Shown here: in pieces, positions 21,098-30,238 of the stretch
Layout: every line of letters begins with the position of its first letter
How positions within the stretch are numbered: the first letter of the stretch is position 1
NCBI RefSeq assembly: GCF_017515565.1
Contig: NZ_JAFWFN010000010.1
Span: forward strand, 40,005-104,004
Direction of reading: 5' to 3'
DNA from: Halomonas sp.
Lineage (GTDB): Bacteria; Pseudomonadota; Gammaproteobacteria; Pseudomonadales; Halomonadaceae
DNA: 64,000 nucleotides
The notes under the pieces: model-generated
Told to the model about the DNA's origin: nothing
The model's database searches: none
The model's input: the letters and a program-made list of their open reading frames with translations, nothing else
Translations under genes and position numbers: made by a program

Positions 21098-22121
21098 GTG
21101 CCGCTACTGCCCGACGACCATCGCGTGCTCTATCAAGCATTTTTAGACCAAGCAACACAAGATGCTACGTTAACCCCGTGGCTAGCCAAGCTGCCCGAGC
21201 AGCTCGCCAATGGGCTAGATCACCAGCGCCACGGTGACCTTTCGGCCTGGGAAAAAGCCGTCGCTAAACTGCCCACTCTGCCAGCCGAGCGCCACGTCGA
21301 TCTAACCAGCGATACGCTGACGGTCGACGTGGCCCTGACTGATAGCCAGCAGCGACAGTGCTTTAACCTACTGCGCAAGCTCGCCCCCTGGCGTAAAGGC
21401 CCCTTTCGGCTTGGTGGTATTGATATCGACACCGAGTGGCGATCAGACTGGAAGTGGCAACGCGTCGCCCCACACCTCGCCCCCTTAGTACCGCAAGGTA
21501 CTGGATGTGGGCGGCGGCAGCGGCTACCACGCGTGGCGCATGGCCGGTGAGGGAGCGGCATTTGTGCTGGTCATTGATCCTTCACCGCGCTTTTATTGGC
21601 AGTTTCAGGCCGTGCGCCACTTCGTTGGCGATGCCGATGGCGGGCGCACCCAATTTCTGCCGGTGGGCATAGAAGACGTACCGGAAAAGCTGGGCTTTTT
21701 TGATACGGTATTTTCCATGGGTGTGCTCTACCACCGCCCCTCGCCCCTTGAGCACTTACAACAGCTGAAAGATGCGCTCGCCCCCGGCGGCGAACTGGTG
21801 CTAGAGACGCTGGTGGTGGAAGGCGATGAACAAACGGTGTTTGTGCCCGGAGAGCGCTACGCCGCAATGCCCAATGTCTATTTTCTACCCTCTTCACCAG
21901 CACTATGCCACTGGCTAGGCCGTTGCGGCTTTACCAACGTGCGGGTGGTCGATGAAGCGGTGACAACCCTCGACGAACAGCGTTCAACGGCGTGGATGAC
22001 CTACCAGTCACTGGCAGACTTCCTCGACCCCAACGACCGTACGCGCACCATTGAAGGCTATCCCGCCCCACGGCGAGCGGTGATTTTGGCGAATAGGCCG
22101 GGGCTACCCGCTGAAACATAA
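21098..22121 (+). pseudogene. cmoB: tRNA U34 carboxymethyltransferase, apparent frameshift near 21490
   Basis: The gene starts at a GTG (21098) with AAGGAGG 6 nt upstream and matches CmoB through DTEWRSDWKWQRVAPHLAPL. It then leaves frame: after Leu at 21485-21487 the homologous continuation [17 protein letters not shown] is read one base later, from 21492. Downstream matches continue to the stop ([31 protein letters not shown]). A net +1 (or -2) change between 21485 and 21497 would explain it. Restored, the protein would be about 340 residues, normal for CmoB. It is either a real mutation that removes tRNA carboxymethylation or a sequencing error. No slippery site is evident. Confidence 0.88.
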
Positions 22122-22122
22122 C

Positions 22123-22797
22123 CTAGCGCCTCAAAATCACCAGCCAGCGCCCTAGGTTCATCACGCTGGCAAGCGATGCAGCAACGTAGGTAAATGCACA
22201 AGCGGTGAGTACGTGGCGGGCGCCGGGCATATCGTAGGGGGGGACGTACTCTTTGAGCAGAGGCAGTGCGCGGTTAAAACTGGCATCAAACTCCACAGGT
22301 AGCGTCACCAGATGAACGAGCGCGGCGGTGCCAAAACTGATCACGGCCATGGCGATGACCACGGCCAACCCACCTGGCAGCCGGGTAAGTACAAACAGAA
22401 AGGGTGCCGCCATCATCAAAATAGCCCCTAACTTTTCAGCCTTTTGGGCCACATGCACTAAACGGCTGCGTGCCAACAGTGGCGTGTAGCCTTCATGATG
22501 CTGGATGGCATGCCCCACTTCATGAGCAGCCACGGTGACGGCGGTAAGCGAGCGGCCATCGTAATTATCAGGGGAAAGGCGCATGCAGCGAGTTTCCGGG
22601 TCGTAGTGGTCGCCATACTCAGCGCGCTCAACTTTGACGCCTTCTACCCCTAAACGGCGTAATAGGTGGTCGGCTAGCTCCGCCCCGGTGCCAGGATAAT
22701 CGTCACGACCGCGGGTGTGGCGCTTGAGCACCCACTTCGCCCACAGGTTGGGCAGCACAAAAACCGCTAGCGCCAGCGCAATTAATACTATAAACAT
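22123..22797 (-). CDS. Zinc-dependent membrane metalloprotease, YugP type
   Basis: A 224-residue membrane protein of the putative neutral zinc metallopeptidase family (B. subtilis YugP type). The catalytic motif is AAHEVGHAIQHHEGY (HExxH). An N-terminal membrane segment (FIVLIALALAVFVLPNLWA) and two or three further hydrophobic stretches flank it. The ATG at 22797 places that hydrophobic stretch at the N-terminus as in the family; the longer in-frame reading adds 38 unrelated residues. It is convergent with cmoB, 1 nt between stops. The substrate is unknown. Confidence 0.88.
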   Translation of the reverse strand: MFIVLIALALAVFVLPNLWAKWVLKRHTRGRDDYPGTGAELADHLLRRLGVEGVKVERAEYGDHYDPETRCMRLSPDNYDGRSLTAVTVAAHEVGHAIQHHEGYTPLLARSRLVHVAQKAEKLGAILMMAAPFLFVLTRLPGGLAVVIAMAVISFGTAALVHLVTLPVEFDASFNRALPLLKEYVPPYDMPGARHVLTACAFTYVAASLASVMNLGRWLVILRR

Positions 22798-22932
22798 AGA
22801 AGCACCGAGCCTAAAAACGCCGCGAACATGATATTCACCACTGATGAAAGGTCTAACTAAATGACCCGTTAATAGGCATTTAGTTTTATCACGTTCGCTG
22901 CAGCAGTGCATATGGCAGAGCTGGTTTGTCGT

Positions 22933-24051
22933 TCAATCCGGGTCGTTTCGGTGTGCTTCGACATCCCGCTGCACTGCCTGCAGCCCCCTGGCAGAAATAT
23001 CGCCTTGGGCGTAGGCGTGCTCGGCAATCAAAACACTGTCTGCCGCGAGCACCAATTCACACTCGGTATCAACCAACTCATCCCGCAAACGTTGAATAGC
23101 CTCTTCACGTTTAGGGTCTTTATCGACCCGTCGAATATAGATCGCTTTAATCCGCCCTGGGTAGGCCTTGACGACCTCGGTATAGACCTCAGGGTCGTGC
23201 TGGCCGCTGTCGCCAATTAAGATACACGGCATATCGCTATAGAGCGTCAACATACGATCGATAAGATCGCGCTTGTGGGCTTCCGCCCGCCGCGGCCATG
23301 GCTTGCGTAACGATATTCCCCACTCGCGCAGAAAGAGAATAGGGCCAACAGGGATGCGGTTAAGCTGGAAGAAGGTTTCCAGCATTTCATAAATAGCCCA
23401 AGGCCCTCTGGAAACATACAGAATAGGCCGCTCGGCCTTTTCGCTTTTACCGCGATACAGCGCTTGATAAAGTGCGGCAACGCCAGGAAACGCCGTGCGT
23501 CGGTGGGGTTTACGCACAAATAAGCGGTAAAGCATTTTGAGCTTTTCTGCCACACCAGTGAACATAACCGTATCGTCGATATCGCTAATGACGAGCAGGT
23601 CAGCCTCAGGCGGTGGCACGTAAACCTCCACGCTGGTGCGAATGGGCGCCTGTCCCTTGGCATGCACCAATATATCCGCGCGGTGCCAGGAAACATCCAC
23701 CGGCAGGGTGGAACTGATAGGCAAATGCGCGTCAAAATAGCCGTCGCGATCGGTTGTCATGCATAGCTGATTGTCGCCCACACGGATCTCAATCTGAGCA
23801 TCAGGTAAACCACGCCGAAAGATACGCCGGGCCACATCTGCTGTGTCCCGCAGCATTCCTCGGCGAGGTATCGCACGACCCAGGGCCGCCTGACGAAATA
23901 CCCGACCCATGACAAAGATCTCTTGCTGAGAACCGTAACCACGATAAGGATGCACAACCATCCCACCACGGCCACTGTCCCGCTTCATGGGCTTTGCAAT
24001 AACGTGAGTAAGCCTTTTGGCAAAGCTTACCCATGGGCGATACCACGCCAT
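22933..24051 (-). CDS. App1-type phosphatase (DUF2183, phosphatidate phosphatase catalytic domain)
   Basis: A 372-residue HAD-like enzyme related to the catalytic domain of yeast App1, a phosphatidate phosphatase. The motif LLVISDIDDTVMFTGVAEKL gives the paired aspartates; ILIGDSGQHDPEVY is the later HAD motif. About 150 N-terminal residues form a beta-rich part, GYGSQQEIFVMGRVF followed by a carboxypeptidase-regulatory-like segment. The ATG at 24051 overlaps the stop of a small upstream ORF (TAATG), suggesting coupled translation; a GTG at 24078 is possible but has no ribosome site. The substrate in bacteria is not established; a phospholipid is a guess. Confidence 0.85.
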   Translation of the reverse strand: MAWYRPWVSFAKRLTHVIAKPMKRDSGRGGMVVHPYRGYGSQQEIFVMGRVFRQAALGRAIPRRGMLRDTADVARRIFRRGLPDAQIEIRVGDNQLCMTTDRDGYFDAHLPISSTLPVDVSWHRADILVHAKGQAPIRTSVEVYVPPPEADLLVISDIDDTVMFTGVAEKLKMLYRLFVRKPHRRTAFPGVAALYQALYRGKSEKAERPILYVSRGPWAIYEMLETFFQLNRIPVGPILFLREWGISLRKPWPRRAEAHKRDLIDRMLTLYSDMPCILIGDSGQHDPEVYTEVVKAYPGRIKAIYIRRVDKDPKREEAIQRLRDELVDTECELVLAADSVLIAEHAYAQGDISARGLQAVQRDVEAHRNDPD

Positions 24052-24158
24052 TAAGCGTACATACCGAGGTAGCTGCACGGCGAGTAGTTACCGGATAGCG
24101 GAGAAACGCTTTTGGCTAACTTAGCCCTACGTTTAGCGCGTATTAAGTGGTTCATCAT
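24051..24158 (-). CDS. Small ORF (35 codons), stop overlaps the App1-type gene start
   Basis: Reads MMNHLIRAKRRAKLAKSVSP and ends NYSPCSYLGMYA. A near-ideal ribosome site AAGGAGA lies 5 nt before the double ATG (24158 and 24155), and the stop TAA shares its last A with the ATG of the next gene (TAATG). It is too short for most gene finders. The basic N-terminal half could bind nucleic acid or membrane, but no function is recognised. It may be a leader whose translation delivers ribosomes to the phosphatase gene. Confidence 0.5.
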   Translation of the reverse strand: MMNHLIRAKRRAKLAKSVSPLSGNYSPCSYLGMYA

Positions 24159-24399
24159 GCTCTCCTTTTCCTGATGAGATAGAGGTCTACAGCTCTTAAC
24201 CAGTGTGGCGCATCCCGTACCATCGTCAAGCGCCACAAGCCTAGCGAGCTGGTAACAACGCGCTTAAAACGTTGTACAGCACATTGTCAAAAACACTTAC
24301 AATACCATGCTCTACGTTTAATACCGTGAGTGCATATACTCCAGGCCACCGTGCATTACAGCAGTTTTAGGTACACTATGCGCTTTAATAGACACAATA
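24159..24399. other. Intergenic region between the App1-type gene and the tup operon
   Basis: An A/T-rich divergent spacer that should carry promoters in both directions. TTGTACAGC and TTGTCAAAAAC stretches around 24270-24300 resemble parts of -35 elements, but spacing to a good -10 is wrong in each case I tried. No operator, small RNA or hairpin stands out. Confidence 0.4.
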
Positions 24400-24411
24400 A
24401 TGCAGGACGTT

Positions 24412-25116
24412 ATGCCATCAGGTGACAACCCTTTTTACACGGCGCTTACGCTGATTCTGGGAATGGATCAGGGGCTATTTTCGGTTGTACTTTTATCGCT
24501 TAAGGTATCGCTGTTTGCGGTGATTATCGCAAGCTTACTGGCGCTACCGCTAGGCGCGGCGCTGGCATTATGGCGCTTTCCTGGCCGCAATGCGCTGATT
24601 GTACTGCTCAATGCGTTAATGGGTTTGCCCCCTGTTGTGGCAGGGCTGTGCGTTTACCTACTACTCTCCCGCGCGGGGCCACTGGGCCAGTTCGGGCTGC
24701 TATTTACGCCTACGGCGATGGTGATTGCTCAAGTTATCCTGGTATTCCCGATTATCGCTGCGCTGACCCGCCAGCAGGTTGAAGCTCTGCACGGTGAGTA
24801 CGCTGAACAGCTAAGCTCCTTGGGGCTTAGTCAACTGCGCATGATGCCGACACTTCTCTGGGATGCGCGCTTTGGTCTGTTAACCGTGATACTGGCAGGC
24901 TTTGGCCGCGCTAGCGCAGAAGTGGGTGCGGTAATGATTGTGGGGGGCAATATTGATGGCGTTACCCGCGTGATGACCACAAGCATTGTGCTGGAAACCA
25001 ATAAAGGCAATCTGGCGCTGGCGTTAGGATTAGGTATTGTGCTGCTGACCTTGGTAACGCTGATTAATGCCCTGGCACACTGGGTCAGCGAAACAGCGAA
25101 AAGGCGGCTAGGATGA
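24412..25116 (+). CDS. tupB: Tungstate ABC transporter permease
   Basis: A 234-residue inner-membrane permease with about five or six hydrophobic helices and the binding-protein-dependent transport loop around EVGAVMIVGGNIDGVTRVM. It resembles the single small permease of tungstate (TupB) and related oxyanion importers, rather than the larger ModB or PstC. The ATG at 24412 has AGGA just upstream; an ATG at 24400 is the alternative. It overlaps tupC by 4 nt (ATGA at 25113-25116). The substrate is set by the TupA-like binding protein two genes downstream. Confidence 0.9.
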   Translation: MPSGDNPFYTALTLILGMDQGLFSVVLLSLKVSLFAVIIASLLALPLGAALALWRFPGRNALIVLLNALMGLPPVVAGLCVYLLLSRAGPLGQFGLLFTPTAMVIAQVILVFPIIAALTRQQVEALHGEYAEQLSSLGLSQLRMMPTLLWDARFGLLTVILAGFGRASAEVGAVMIVGGNIDGVTRVMTTSIVLETNKGNLALALGLGIVLLTLVTLINALAHWVSETAKRRLG

Positions 25117-25850
25117 ACGCACCACTTTCGCCTTACCTGCGGGCCGTGGCGTCTAACGTACCGGCGCTACGCCTTGAGCAGGCTAGTTTTGAACACCGTG
25201 GTCACCGGCTGCTCTCCCCCACGACGCTGTTGTTTTCCGGCTGCCAGCGCACGTTGATTATGGGCCCTAACGGCGCAGGCAAAAGCCTATTAATGCGTCT
25301 GGCTCACGGCCTTTTACGCCCTAGCAGCGGCCAAATCAGCTGGGAAGGCAAGCCGCCGGTACAGGCAATGGTATTTCAGCGCCCGGTGCTGCTGCGCCGC
25401 ACAGCGCTGGATAACCTGACCTACGCCTTGGCTGTGCGCCGAGTGCCGCGCCACCAACGCAAAACCCTCGCCCTGCAAGCGCTAGAAAAATTCGGTCTGA
25501 CCTCGCTTGCCAAGCGCCCCGCCCGGGTACTTTCCGGCGGCGAACAGCAGCGGCTTACCTTGGCCCGCGCTTGGCTGCTCAATCCAGCGGTACTGTTTTT
25601 AGATGAGCCCACCTCCGCACTAGACCCCGCCGCTATAAAAGCGGTTGAAGACGCAGTGAATGAATTTCATCAGAACGGCACCCGTATCATCATGACGACC
25701 CACGACCTGCACCAGGCACGTCGTTTAGCCGATGATGTGCTGTTTATGCATAACGGACACGTGCTAGAGCATACGCCTGCCCAGCAGTTTTTTAATGCGC
25801 CTGCCTCACCCCAGGCAGGCGCGTTTATTCGCGGCGAGCTTGTTTGGTGA
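25113..25850 (+). CDS. tupC: Tungstate ABC transporter ATP-binding protein
   Basis: A 245-residue ABC ATPase. Walker A is MGPNGAGKS, the signature is LSGGEQQRL, Walker B is AVLFLDEPTSALD and the H-loop is MTTHDLHQARRL. It powers the permease encoded just upstream, whose stop overlaps its start. About 15 extra residues precede the usual start of the nucleotide-binding domain, so a later start is possible. The gene order permease, ATPase, binding protein is unusual but coherent as one operon. Confidence 0.9.
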   Translation: MNAPLSPYLRAVASNVPALRLEQASFEHRGHRLLSPTTLLFSGCQRTLIMGPNGAGKSLLMRLAHGLLRPSSGQISWEGKPPVQAMVFQRPVLLRRTALDNLTYALAVRRVPRHQRKTLALQALEKFGLTSLAKRPARVLSGGEQQRLTLARAWLLNPAVLFLDEPTSALDPAAIKAVEDAVNEFHQNGTRIIMTTHDLHQARRLADDVLFMHNGHVLEHTPAQQFFNAPASPQAGAFIRGELVW

Positions 25851-25893
25851 CCCTGCCCATATCATCATGCACGCTTAAGCAAGGAGCCACCCC

Positions 25894-26700
25894 ATGCAAA
25901 CAACCACAACGGTCATCGCTAGCTTGTTAGGGCTCTCGTGGAGCGCATCGCTACTTGCCGCAGATGACTTCATCACCCTCGCCTCTACTACCTCCACCGA
26001 AAACTCTGGCCTGTTTAGCGCGATTATTCCGGTGTTTACCGAACAGACAGGCATTGAAGTGCGTGTGGTCGCGGTAGGCACTGGCCAAGCGTTTGAAATT
26101 GCCCGGCGAGGCGATGCCGACACCCTGCTGGTACATGACACGGCTGGGGAAGAGCAGTTTATCGCCGCTGGTTATGCCAGCGAGCGCCTGGATGTCATGT
26201 ATAACGACTTTGTGATTGTGGGGCCAAACGACGACCCAGCAGGGATTACGGCAAGCGAGCGCGTCGCCGATGCGTTAGCACGAATCGCAGAAAACACCTC
26301 GCCGTTTGCCTCACGGGGCGATGACAGCGGCACGAACCGTACTGAGCAGCGCCTGTGGGAAGACGCAGGCGTGGCCCCACAGGGTAAATGGTACCGTGAA
26401 CTGGGTAGCGGCATGGGGCCCACCTTAAATACCGCAGCAGGCATGAACGCCTACACGTTCACTGATCGTGCGACCTGGGTGGCCTTTCAGAATCCACAAG
26501 ACTTAGCGCTGCTGTTTGAAGGGGACGATGCGCTGTTTAACCAGTACGGCAGCCTTCTGCTTTCTGAAGAGCACTACCCCCACTTAAAACATGATTTAGC
26601 GGCTCAGTGGCACCAGTGGCTGGTATCTGAAGCCGGACAGCAAGCCATTGCCGACTTCACCGTTAACGACCAACAGCTGTTTTTCCCGAACGCTGAGTAA
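25894..26700 (+). CDS. tupA: Tungstate-binding periplasmic protein
   Basis: A 268-residue secreted binding protein with a signal peptide (TVIASLLGLSWSASLLAAD). The mature start ITLASTTSTENSGLFSAIIP carries the TTS motif of TupA oxyanion binding. RRGDADTLLVHDTAGEEQF and VMYNDFVIVGPNDDPAGI are TupA hallmarks. TupA binds tungstate tightly, supplying tungsten enzymes such as some formate dehydrogenases. AAGGAG lies before the ATG at 25894. It is the last gene of the operon and is followed by a strong terminator. Confidence 0.93.
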   Translation: MQTTTTVIASLLGLSWSASLLAADDFITLASTTSTENSGLFSAIIPVFTEQTGIEVRVVAVGTGQAFEIARRGDADTLLVHDTAGEEQFIAAGYASERLDVMYNDFVIVGPNDDPAGITASERVADALARIAENTSPFASRGDDSGTNRTEQRLWEDAGVAPQGKWYRELGSGMGPTLNTAAGMNAYTFTDRATWVAFQNPQDLALLFEGDDALFNQYGSLLLSEEHYPHLKHDLAAQWHQWLVSEAGQQAIADFTVNDQQLFFPNAE

Positions 26701-26716
26701 CCCCTGCCAGTACGCA

Positions 26717-26751
26717 AAAGCCGCCTTGATCGCAGTGATCAAGGCGGCTTT
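26717..26751. terminator. Bidirectional intrinsic terminator between tupA and cysN
   Basis: A perfect 15-bp stem: AAAGCCGCCTTGATC (26717-26731) pairs with GATCAAGGCGGCTTT (26737-26751) around a 5-nt loop. A runs on the left and T runs on the right serve both convergent genes. Confidence 0.93.
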
Positions 26752-26785
26752 TTATCGCTGCTTTTTATTGCTTTAAGGCAACCCG

Positions 26786-28234
26786 CTAACGAAGTAGATC
26801 GCGGATATCCTTCGTTTCCCAATGGGGAAAGTGCTTGCGCACCAGCGCGTTTAAATCACGCTCGAAAGCGACCCAATCAGTGGCAGTCGCTTGCTCACGG
26901 GCATTTGCCGCACCACGAATCATGCCTGCGCCAACGGTGACGTTACTCAGCCGGTCAATGATAATGAAGCTACCCGTACCGGGGCTGGTGCGGTAGTTAT
27001 CGACCGGAATTGCAGCGGTAAGCTCGACCTCGCAGCGGGCAATGGCGTTTAAGCCCAGCGCATCGGTGGTGTGCTTTTCCAGCGTATTGACATCGATCTG
27101 GTACTCAATTGCGCTTACCTGCCCCGAAAGATCACGGGTGGCTAGCTTAAAGTCATAAAGCTTGCCGGGGGTGAGCGTCTCTTCATGCATCCAGACAATA
27201 TCGGCGTTAAACGCATTGGAAAGCGGCAGTTCAGCGTCTGCACTGACAATCCAATCACCACGGGAAATATCAATTTCATCCTCTAGGGTGACGGTGATCG
27301 CCTGGCCTGGGTAGGCAGCCTCTAGGTCACCATCAAAGGTAACCACACGGGCTACCCGGGATGTTTTACCCGATGGCAGTACCTTCACTGGCTGCCCAGG
27401 GCGCACAACGCCCGCCGCCAAGGTGCCGCAATAACCGCGAAAATCCAGGTTCGGGCGGTTCACGTACTGCACTGGCAGCCGTAGATCCGTGAGATTTTGG
27501 TCGCGGCTAACTTCAACGCTTTCCAGCAGCTCGATGAGCGTTTTGCCTTCGTAGCGTTCATCAGTACTAGCATCAAAATACCAAGACGTTTGTTCGCTTT
27601 GTTTTACCACGTTGTCGCCGTTAAGTGCCGACATCGGCACAAAGCGGATGTCCGGCGCGCTTAAGTTAGTAGCGAATTCGCGGTACTCGGCAACGATTTC
27701 ATTAAAGCGCGCCTCAGAAAAGCCCACCAAATCCATCTTATTGACCGCAATCACCAGGTGCTGAATGCCCAATAAATCGGCAATAAAGCTATGGCGACGG
27801 GTCTGGGTCTGCACGCCGTAACGGGCATCAATCAGAATAATCGCCAAGCTTGCAGTAGAGGCGCCCGTGGCCATGTTGCGGGTGTACTGCTCGTGCCCTG
27901 GGGTATCGGCAATAATGAACTTGCGCTTATCTGTCGAGAAAAAACGGTAGGCAACATCAATGGTAATGCCCTGCTCCCGCTCAGACTGCAGGCCATCTAC
28001 CAACAGCGCCAAATCAACCGTATCCCCAGTGGTGCCGCTGGTTTTAGACGCTTGAGTGATCGCCGCCAGTTGGTCTTCAAAGATCATTTTCGAATCGTGG
28101 AGTAATCGGCCAATCAACGTGGACTTGCCATCATCAACGCTGCCACAGGTAATAAAACGCAGCAGGTCTTTGTTTTCGTGCTCGTGCAGGTACTGCTCGA
28201 TATTATCAGCGATTAAATTGGACTGGTGAGCCAT
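26786..28234 (-). CDS. cysN: Sulfate adenylyltransferase subunit 1 (GTPase)
   Basis: A 482-residue translation-factor-like GTPase that drives ATP sulfurylase in sulfate assimilation. The P-loop is GSVDDGKST (about residues 31-39), the G3 motif is [17 protein letters not shown] and the G4 motif is [10 protein letters not shown]. No C-terminal APS kinase (CysC) domain is fused: the protein ends after the beta barrels with [15 protein letters not shown]. The ATG at 28234 has AAGGAG upstream and lies 13 nt after the cysD stop; the longer in-frame reading runs into cysD. Confidence 0.96.
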   Translation of the reverse strand: MAHQSNLIADNIEQYLHEHENKDLLRFITCGSVDDGKSTLIGRLLHDSKMIFEDQLAAITQASKTSGTTGDTVDLALLVDGLQSEREQGITIDVAYRFFSTDKRKFIIADTPGHEQYTRNMATGASTASLAIILIDARYGVQTQTRRHSFIADLLGIQHLVIAVNKMDLVGFSEARFNEIVAEYREFATNLSAPDIRFVPMSALNGDNVVKQSEQTSWYFDASTDERYEGKTLIELLESVEVSRDQNLTDLRLPVQYVNRPNLDFRGYCGTLAAGVVRPGQPVKVLPSGKTSRVARVVTFDGDLEAAYPGQAITVTLEDEIDISRGDWIVSADAELPLSNAFNADIVWMHEETLTPGKLYDFKLATRDLSGQVSAIEYQIDVNTLEKHTTDALGLNAIARCEVELTAAIPVDNYRTSPGTGSFIIIDRLSNVTVGAGMIRGAANAREQATATDWVAFERDLNALVRKHFPHWETKDIRDLLR

Positions 28235-28247
28235 TGAACCTACTCCT

Positions 28248-29207
28248 TTAAAAATAGCCTTCGCGCTTTTTCTTCTCCATCGAGCCCACTTGATCACGAT
28301 CAATGGCCCGGCCGCTGCGCTCGCTGGTTTTGGTCAACAGCATCTCTTGAATAATTTCCGGCAAGGTAGCTGCTTCAGACTCCACTGCACCGGTCAGCGG
28401 GTAGCAGCCCAATGTCCTAAACCGAACAAACTTCTCTTCAGGCACTTCATCTGGCGCGAGGGGTAAGCGGTCATCATCAACCATCACCTGCATACCGTCA
28501 CGCTCTACCACCGGGCGCTTGGCGGCGTAGTAGAGCGGAACAATCGGAATCGACTCAAGGTAGATGTACTGCCAGATATCCAGCTCGGTCCAGTTAGAGA
28601 GCGGGAACACGCGGATAGACTCGCCTTTATTGACCTTGGCGTTGTACACATTCCACAGCTCCGGGCGCTGATTTTTCGGATCCCAGCGGTGGTATTTATC
28701 GCGGAAGGAGTAGACGCGCTCTTTAGCGCGGGACGCCTCTTCATCACGGCGTGCGCCGCCGAAAGCCGCATCAAAGCCATACTTGTCCAGGGCCTGTTTC
28801 AGCGCCTGGGTCTTCATAATGTCGGTGTACTTGGCACTACCGTGGTCGAAGGGGTTGATATTGGCCGCCCGCCCCTCTTCGTTAGTGTGCACAATCAGTT
28901 CCATGCCCGCTTCTTCTGCCATGCGGTTACGGAACTCGATCATCTCCCGAAATTTCCAGGTGGTATCGATATGCATTAGCGGAAACGGCGGTGTGCCGGG
29001 GTAGAACGCTTTGCGAGCCAGATGGAGCATGACCGAGGAGTCTTTACCGATGGAGTACATCATGACCGGATTGCTAAACTCAGCGGCCACCTCCCGGATA
29101 ATGTGAATCGATTCAGCTTCTAGCTGCTTTAAATGGGTCAAACGCGCGGCATCAGGTGCGCCGGGCACCTCTTGCCGAGCCGTCGACGGCGCAGAAAACT
29201 GGTTCAT
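28248..29207 (-). CDS. cysD: Sulfate adenylyltransferase subunit 2
   Basis: A 319-residue PP-loop ATP sulfurylase subunit that adenylates sulfate to APS together with CysN. The PP-loop is [39 protein letters not shown] and the C-terminal [21 protein letters not shown] are characteristic of CysD. GGGAG lies before the ATG. It forms a two-gene operon with cysN, probably under sulfur-starvation control as in other proteobacteria (inference). Confidence 0.96.
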   Translation of the reverse strand: MNQFSAPSTARQEVPGAPDAARLTHLKQLEAESIHIIREVAAEFSNPVMMYSIGKDSSVMLHLARKAFYPGTPPFPLMHIDTTWKFREMIEFRNRMAEEAGMELIVHTNEEGRAANINPFDHGSAKYTDIMKTQALKQALDKYGFDAAFGGARRDEEASRAKERVYSFRDKYHRWDPKNQRPELWNVYNAKVNKGESIRVFPLSNWTELDIWQYIYLESIPIVPLYYAAKRPVVERDGMQVMVDDDRLPLAPDEVPEEKFVRFRTLGCYPLTGAVESEAATLPEIIQEMLLTKTSERSGRAIDRDQVGSMEKKKREGYF

Positions 29208-29503
29208 TACCTACTCCCTCACAAAACGAAGCTTGCATGTGCAAACACTGTTTGCCGTCACACTGGGTATTACCCAGGGGTGGCTAATGATGAGTAGGGT
29301 AACGCTGGGTCGATAATAACCCAAAAGAATTAATAACTATCTTTTTATATCTTTATCGACTATCAACATGTATCCGGGCAGTTTTTACTAAGGTCACCGT
29401 CGCCAATACAGACATCGCTATTGAGAAGTAGCGACTCGGAAACAACTATTCTGAAGAAGTCATTTGGGGATATTCGAAAGAATTTATTCGGGGATAGCGA
29501 TAA
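29208..29503. other. Intergenic region upstream of cysD
   Basis: An A/T-rich stretch (about 29310-29375 is the richest part) that should hold the cysDN promoter and the cpdA terminator. CGCTA and TAGCG (29415-29432) can form a weak 5-bp hairpin. I see no convincing CysB site, -10/-35 pair or strong terminator. Confidence 0.4.
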
Positions 29504-30238
29504 CTACACAGCCACGCGCTCAATCCAGGTCTGCCACTCGGCGCCGTGAAGGTCGATGACGCGATAGCCAGGCCGCGAGGCTTCATCAATCGCGAAGCTT
29601 TCAGCACTTGGCATAAACTGGTCCGCCATGGCTGGACAGCCATACACGCCGATTTCCGCCCCCGCCACGCTATGCTTCTGTGCATAGGCCTGATGAGCAT
29701 GACCAAATAGCACGATCTTCACCTGGGGATAGGCACTTAGCACTTGCCAAAAGGCATCGCGGTCTTGCAAACCGATGGCATCCATCCACGCTGCCCCCAC
29801 CGCTACCGGCGGGTGGTGCATAGCAATTAGCGTCGGCCGGTCGTCAACTTCAAGCTGTGCAGCAAGGGTAGAGAGCTGCTCGCTGCCTAGCCTACCGTAA
29901 GGCTGCCCCTCAACCCGAGTATTCAACAGTAGTAAGCGCCACTGCTCTAAATCCACCTCTTCAAGCAGCGGATGCTCCGCCAGCATCAGCTCTGGCTGAT
30001 CGTGATTGCCAGGAATCCAGAACCATGGGCAAGGCAGCGTAGCCAGTGCCTGGCAGGCCAGCGTATACGAGACAGAGGTTTCATCCTGGCTGACATCACC
30101 GGTGAACACTACGATGTCGGGCCGCTCGGCGATGACGCACTCAAGCACCTGCTGAAATTGTCGCCAAGGCACACCGGCTCTAGAGCGTGCTTCTTTATCG
30201 GCATGCAAGTGAGCATCGGTAATTTGTACCAACCGCAT
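29504..30238 (-). CDS. cpdA: 3',5'-cyclic-AMP phosphodiesterase
   Basis: A 244-residue calcineurin-type metallophosphoesterase of the Icc/CpdA family, which lowers cAMP. Metal-binding motifs are in order QITDAHLH, FTGDVSQDE, PGNHDQPE, MHHPPVAVG and FGHAHQAYA. It starts inside the stop codon of the upstream DUF1249 gene (TAATG at 30236-30240). The order nudF-yqiB-cpdA is the same as in E. coli, which supports the assignment. Confidence 0.93.
   Translation of the reverse strand: MRLVQITDAHLHADKEARSRAGVPWRQFQQVLECVIAERPDIVVFTGDVSQDETSVSYTLACQALATLPCPWFWIPGNHDQPELMLAEHPLLEEVDLEQWRLLLLNTRVEGQPYGRLGSEQLSTLAAQLEVDDRPTLIAMHHPPVAVGAAWMDAIGLQDRDAFWQVLSAYPQVKIVLFGHAHQAYAQKHSVAGAEIGVYGCPAMADQFMPSAESFAIDEASRPGYRVIDLHGAEWQTWIERVAV

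Noticed and set aside
24159-24236. Longer version of the small ORF before the App1-type gene
   Set aside because: The upstream 26 codons lack a ribosome site, whereas the double ATG at 24158/24155 has AAGGAGA.
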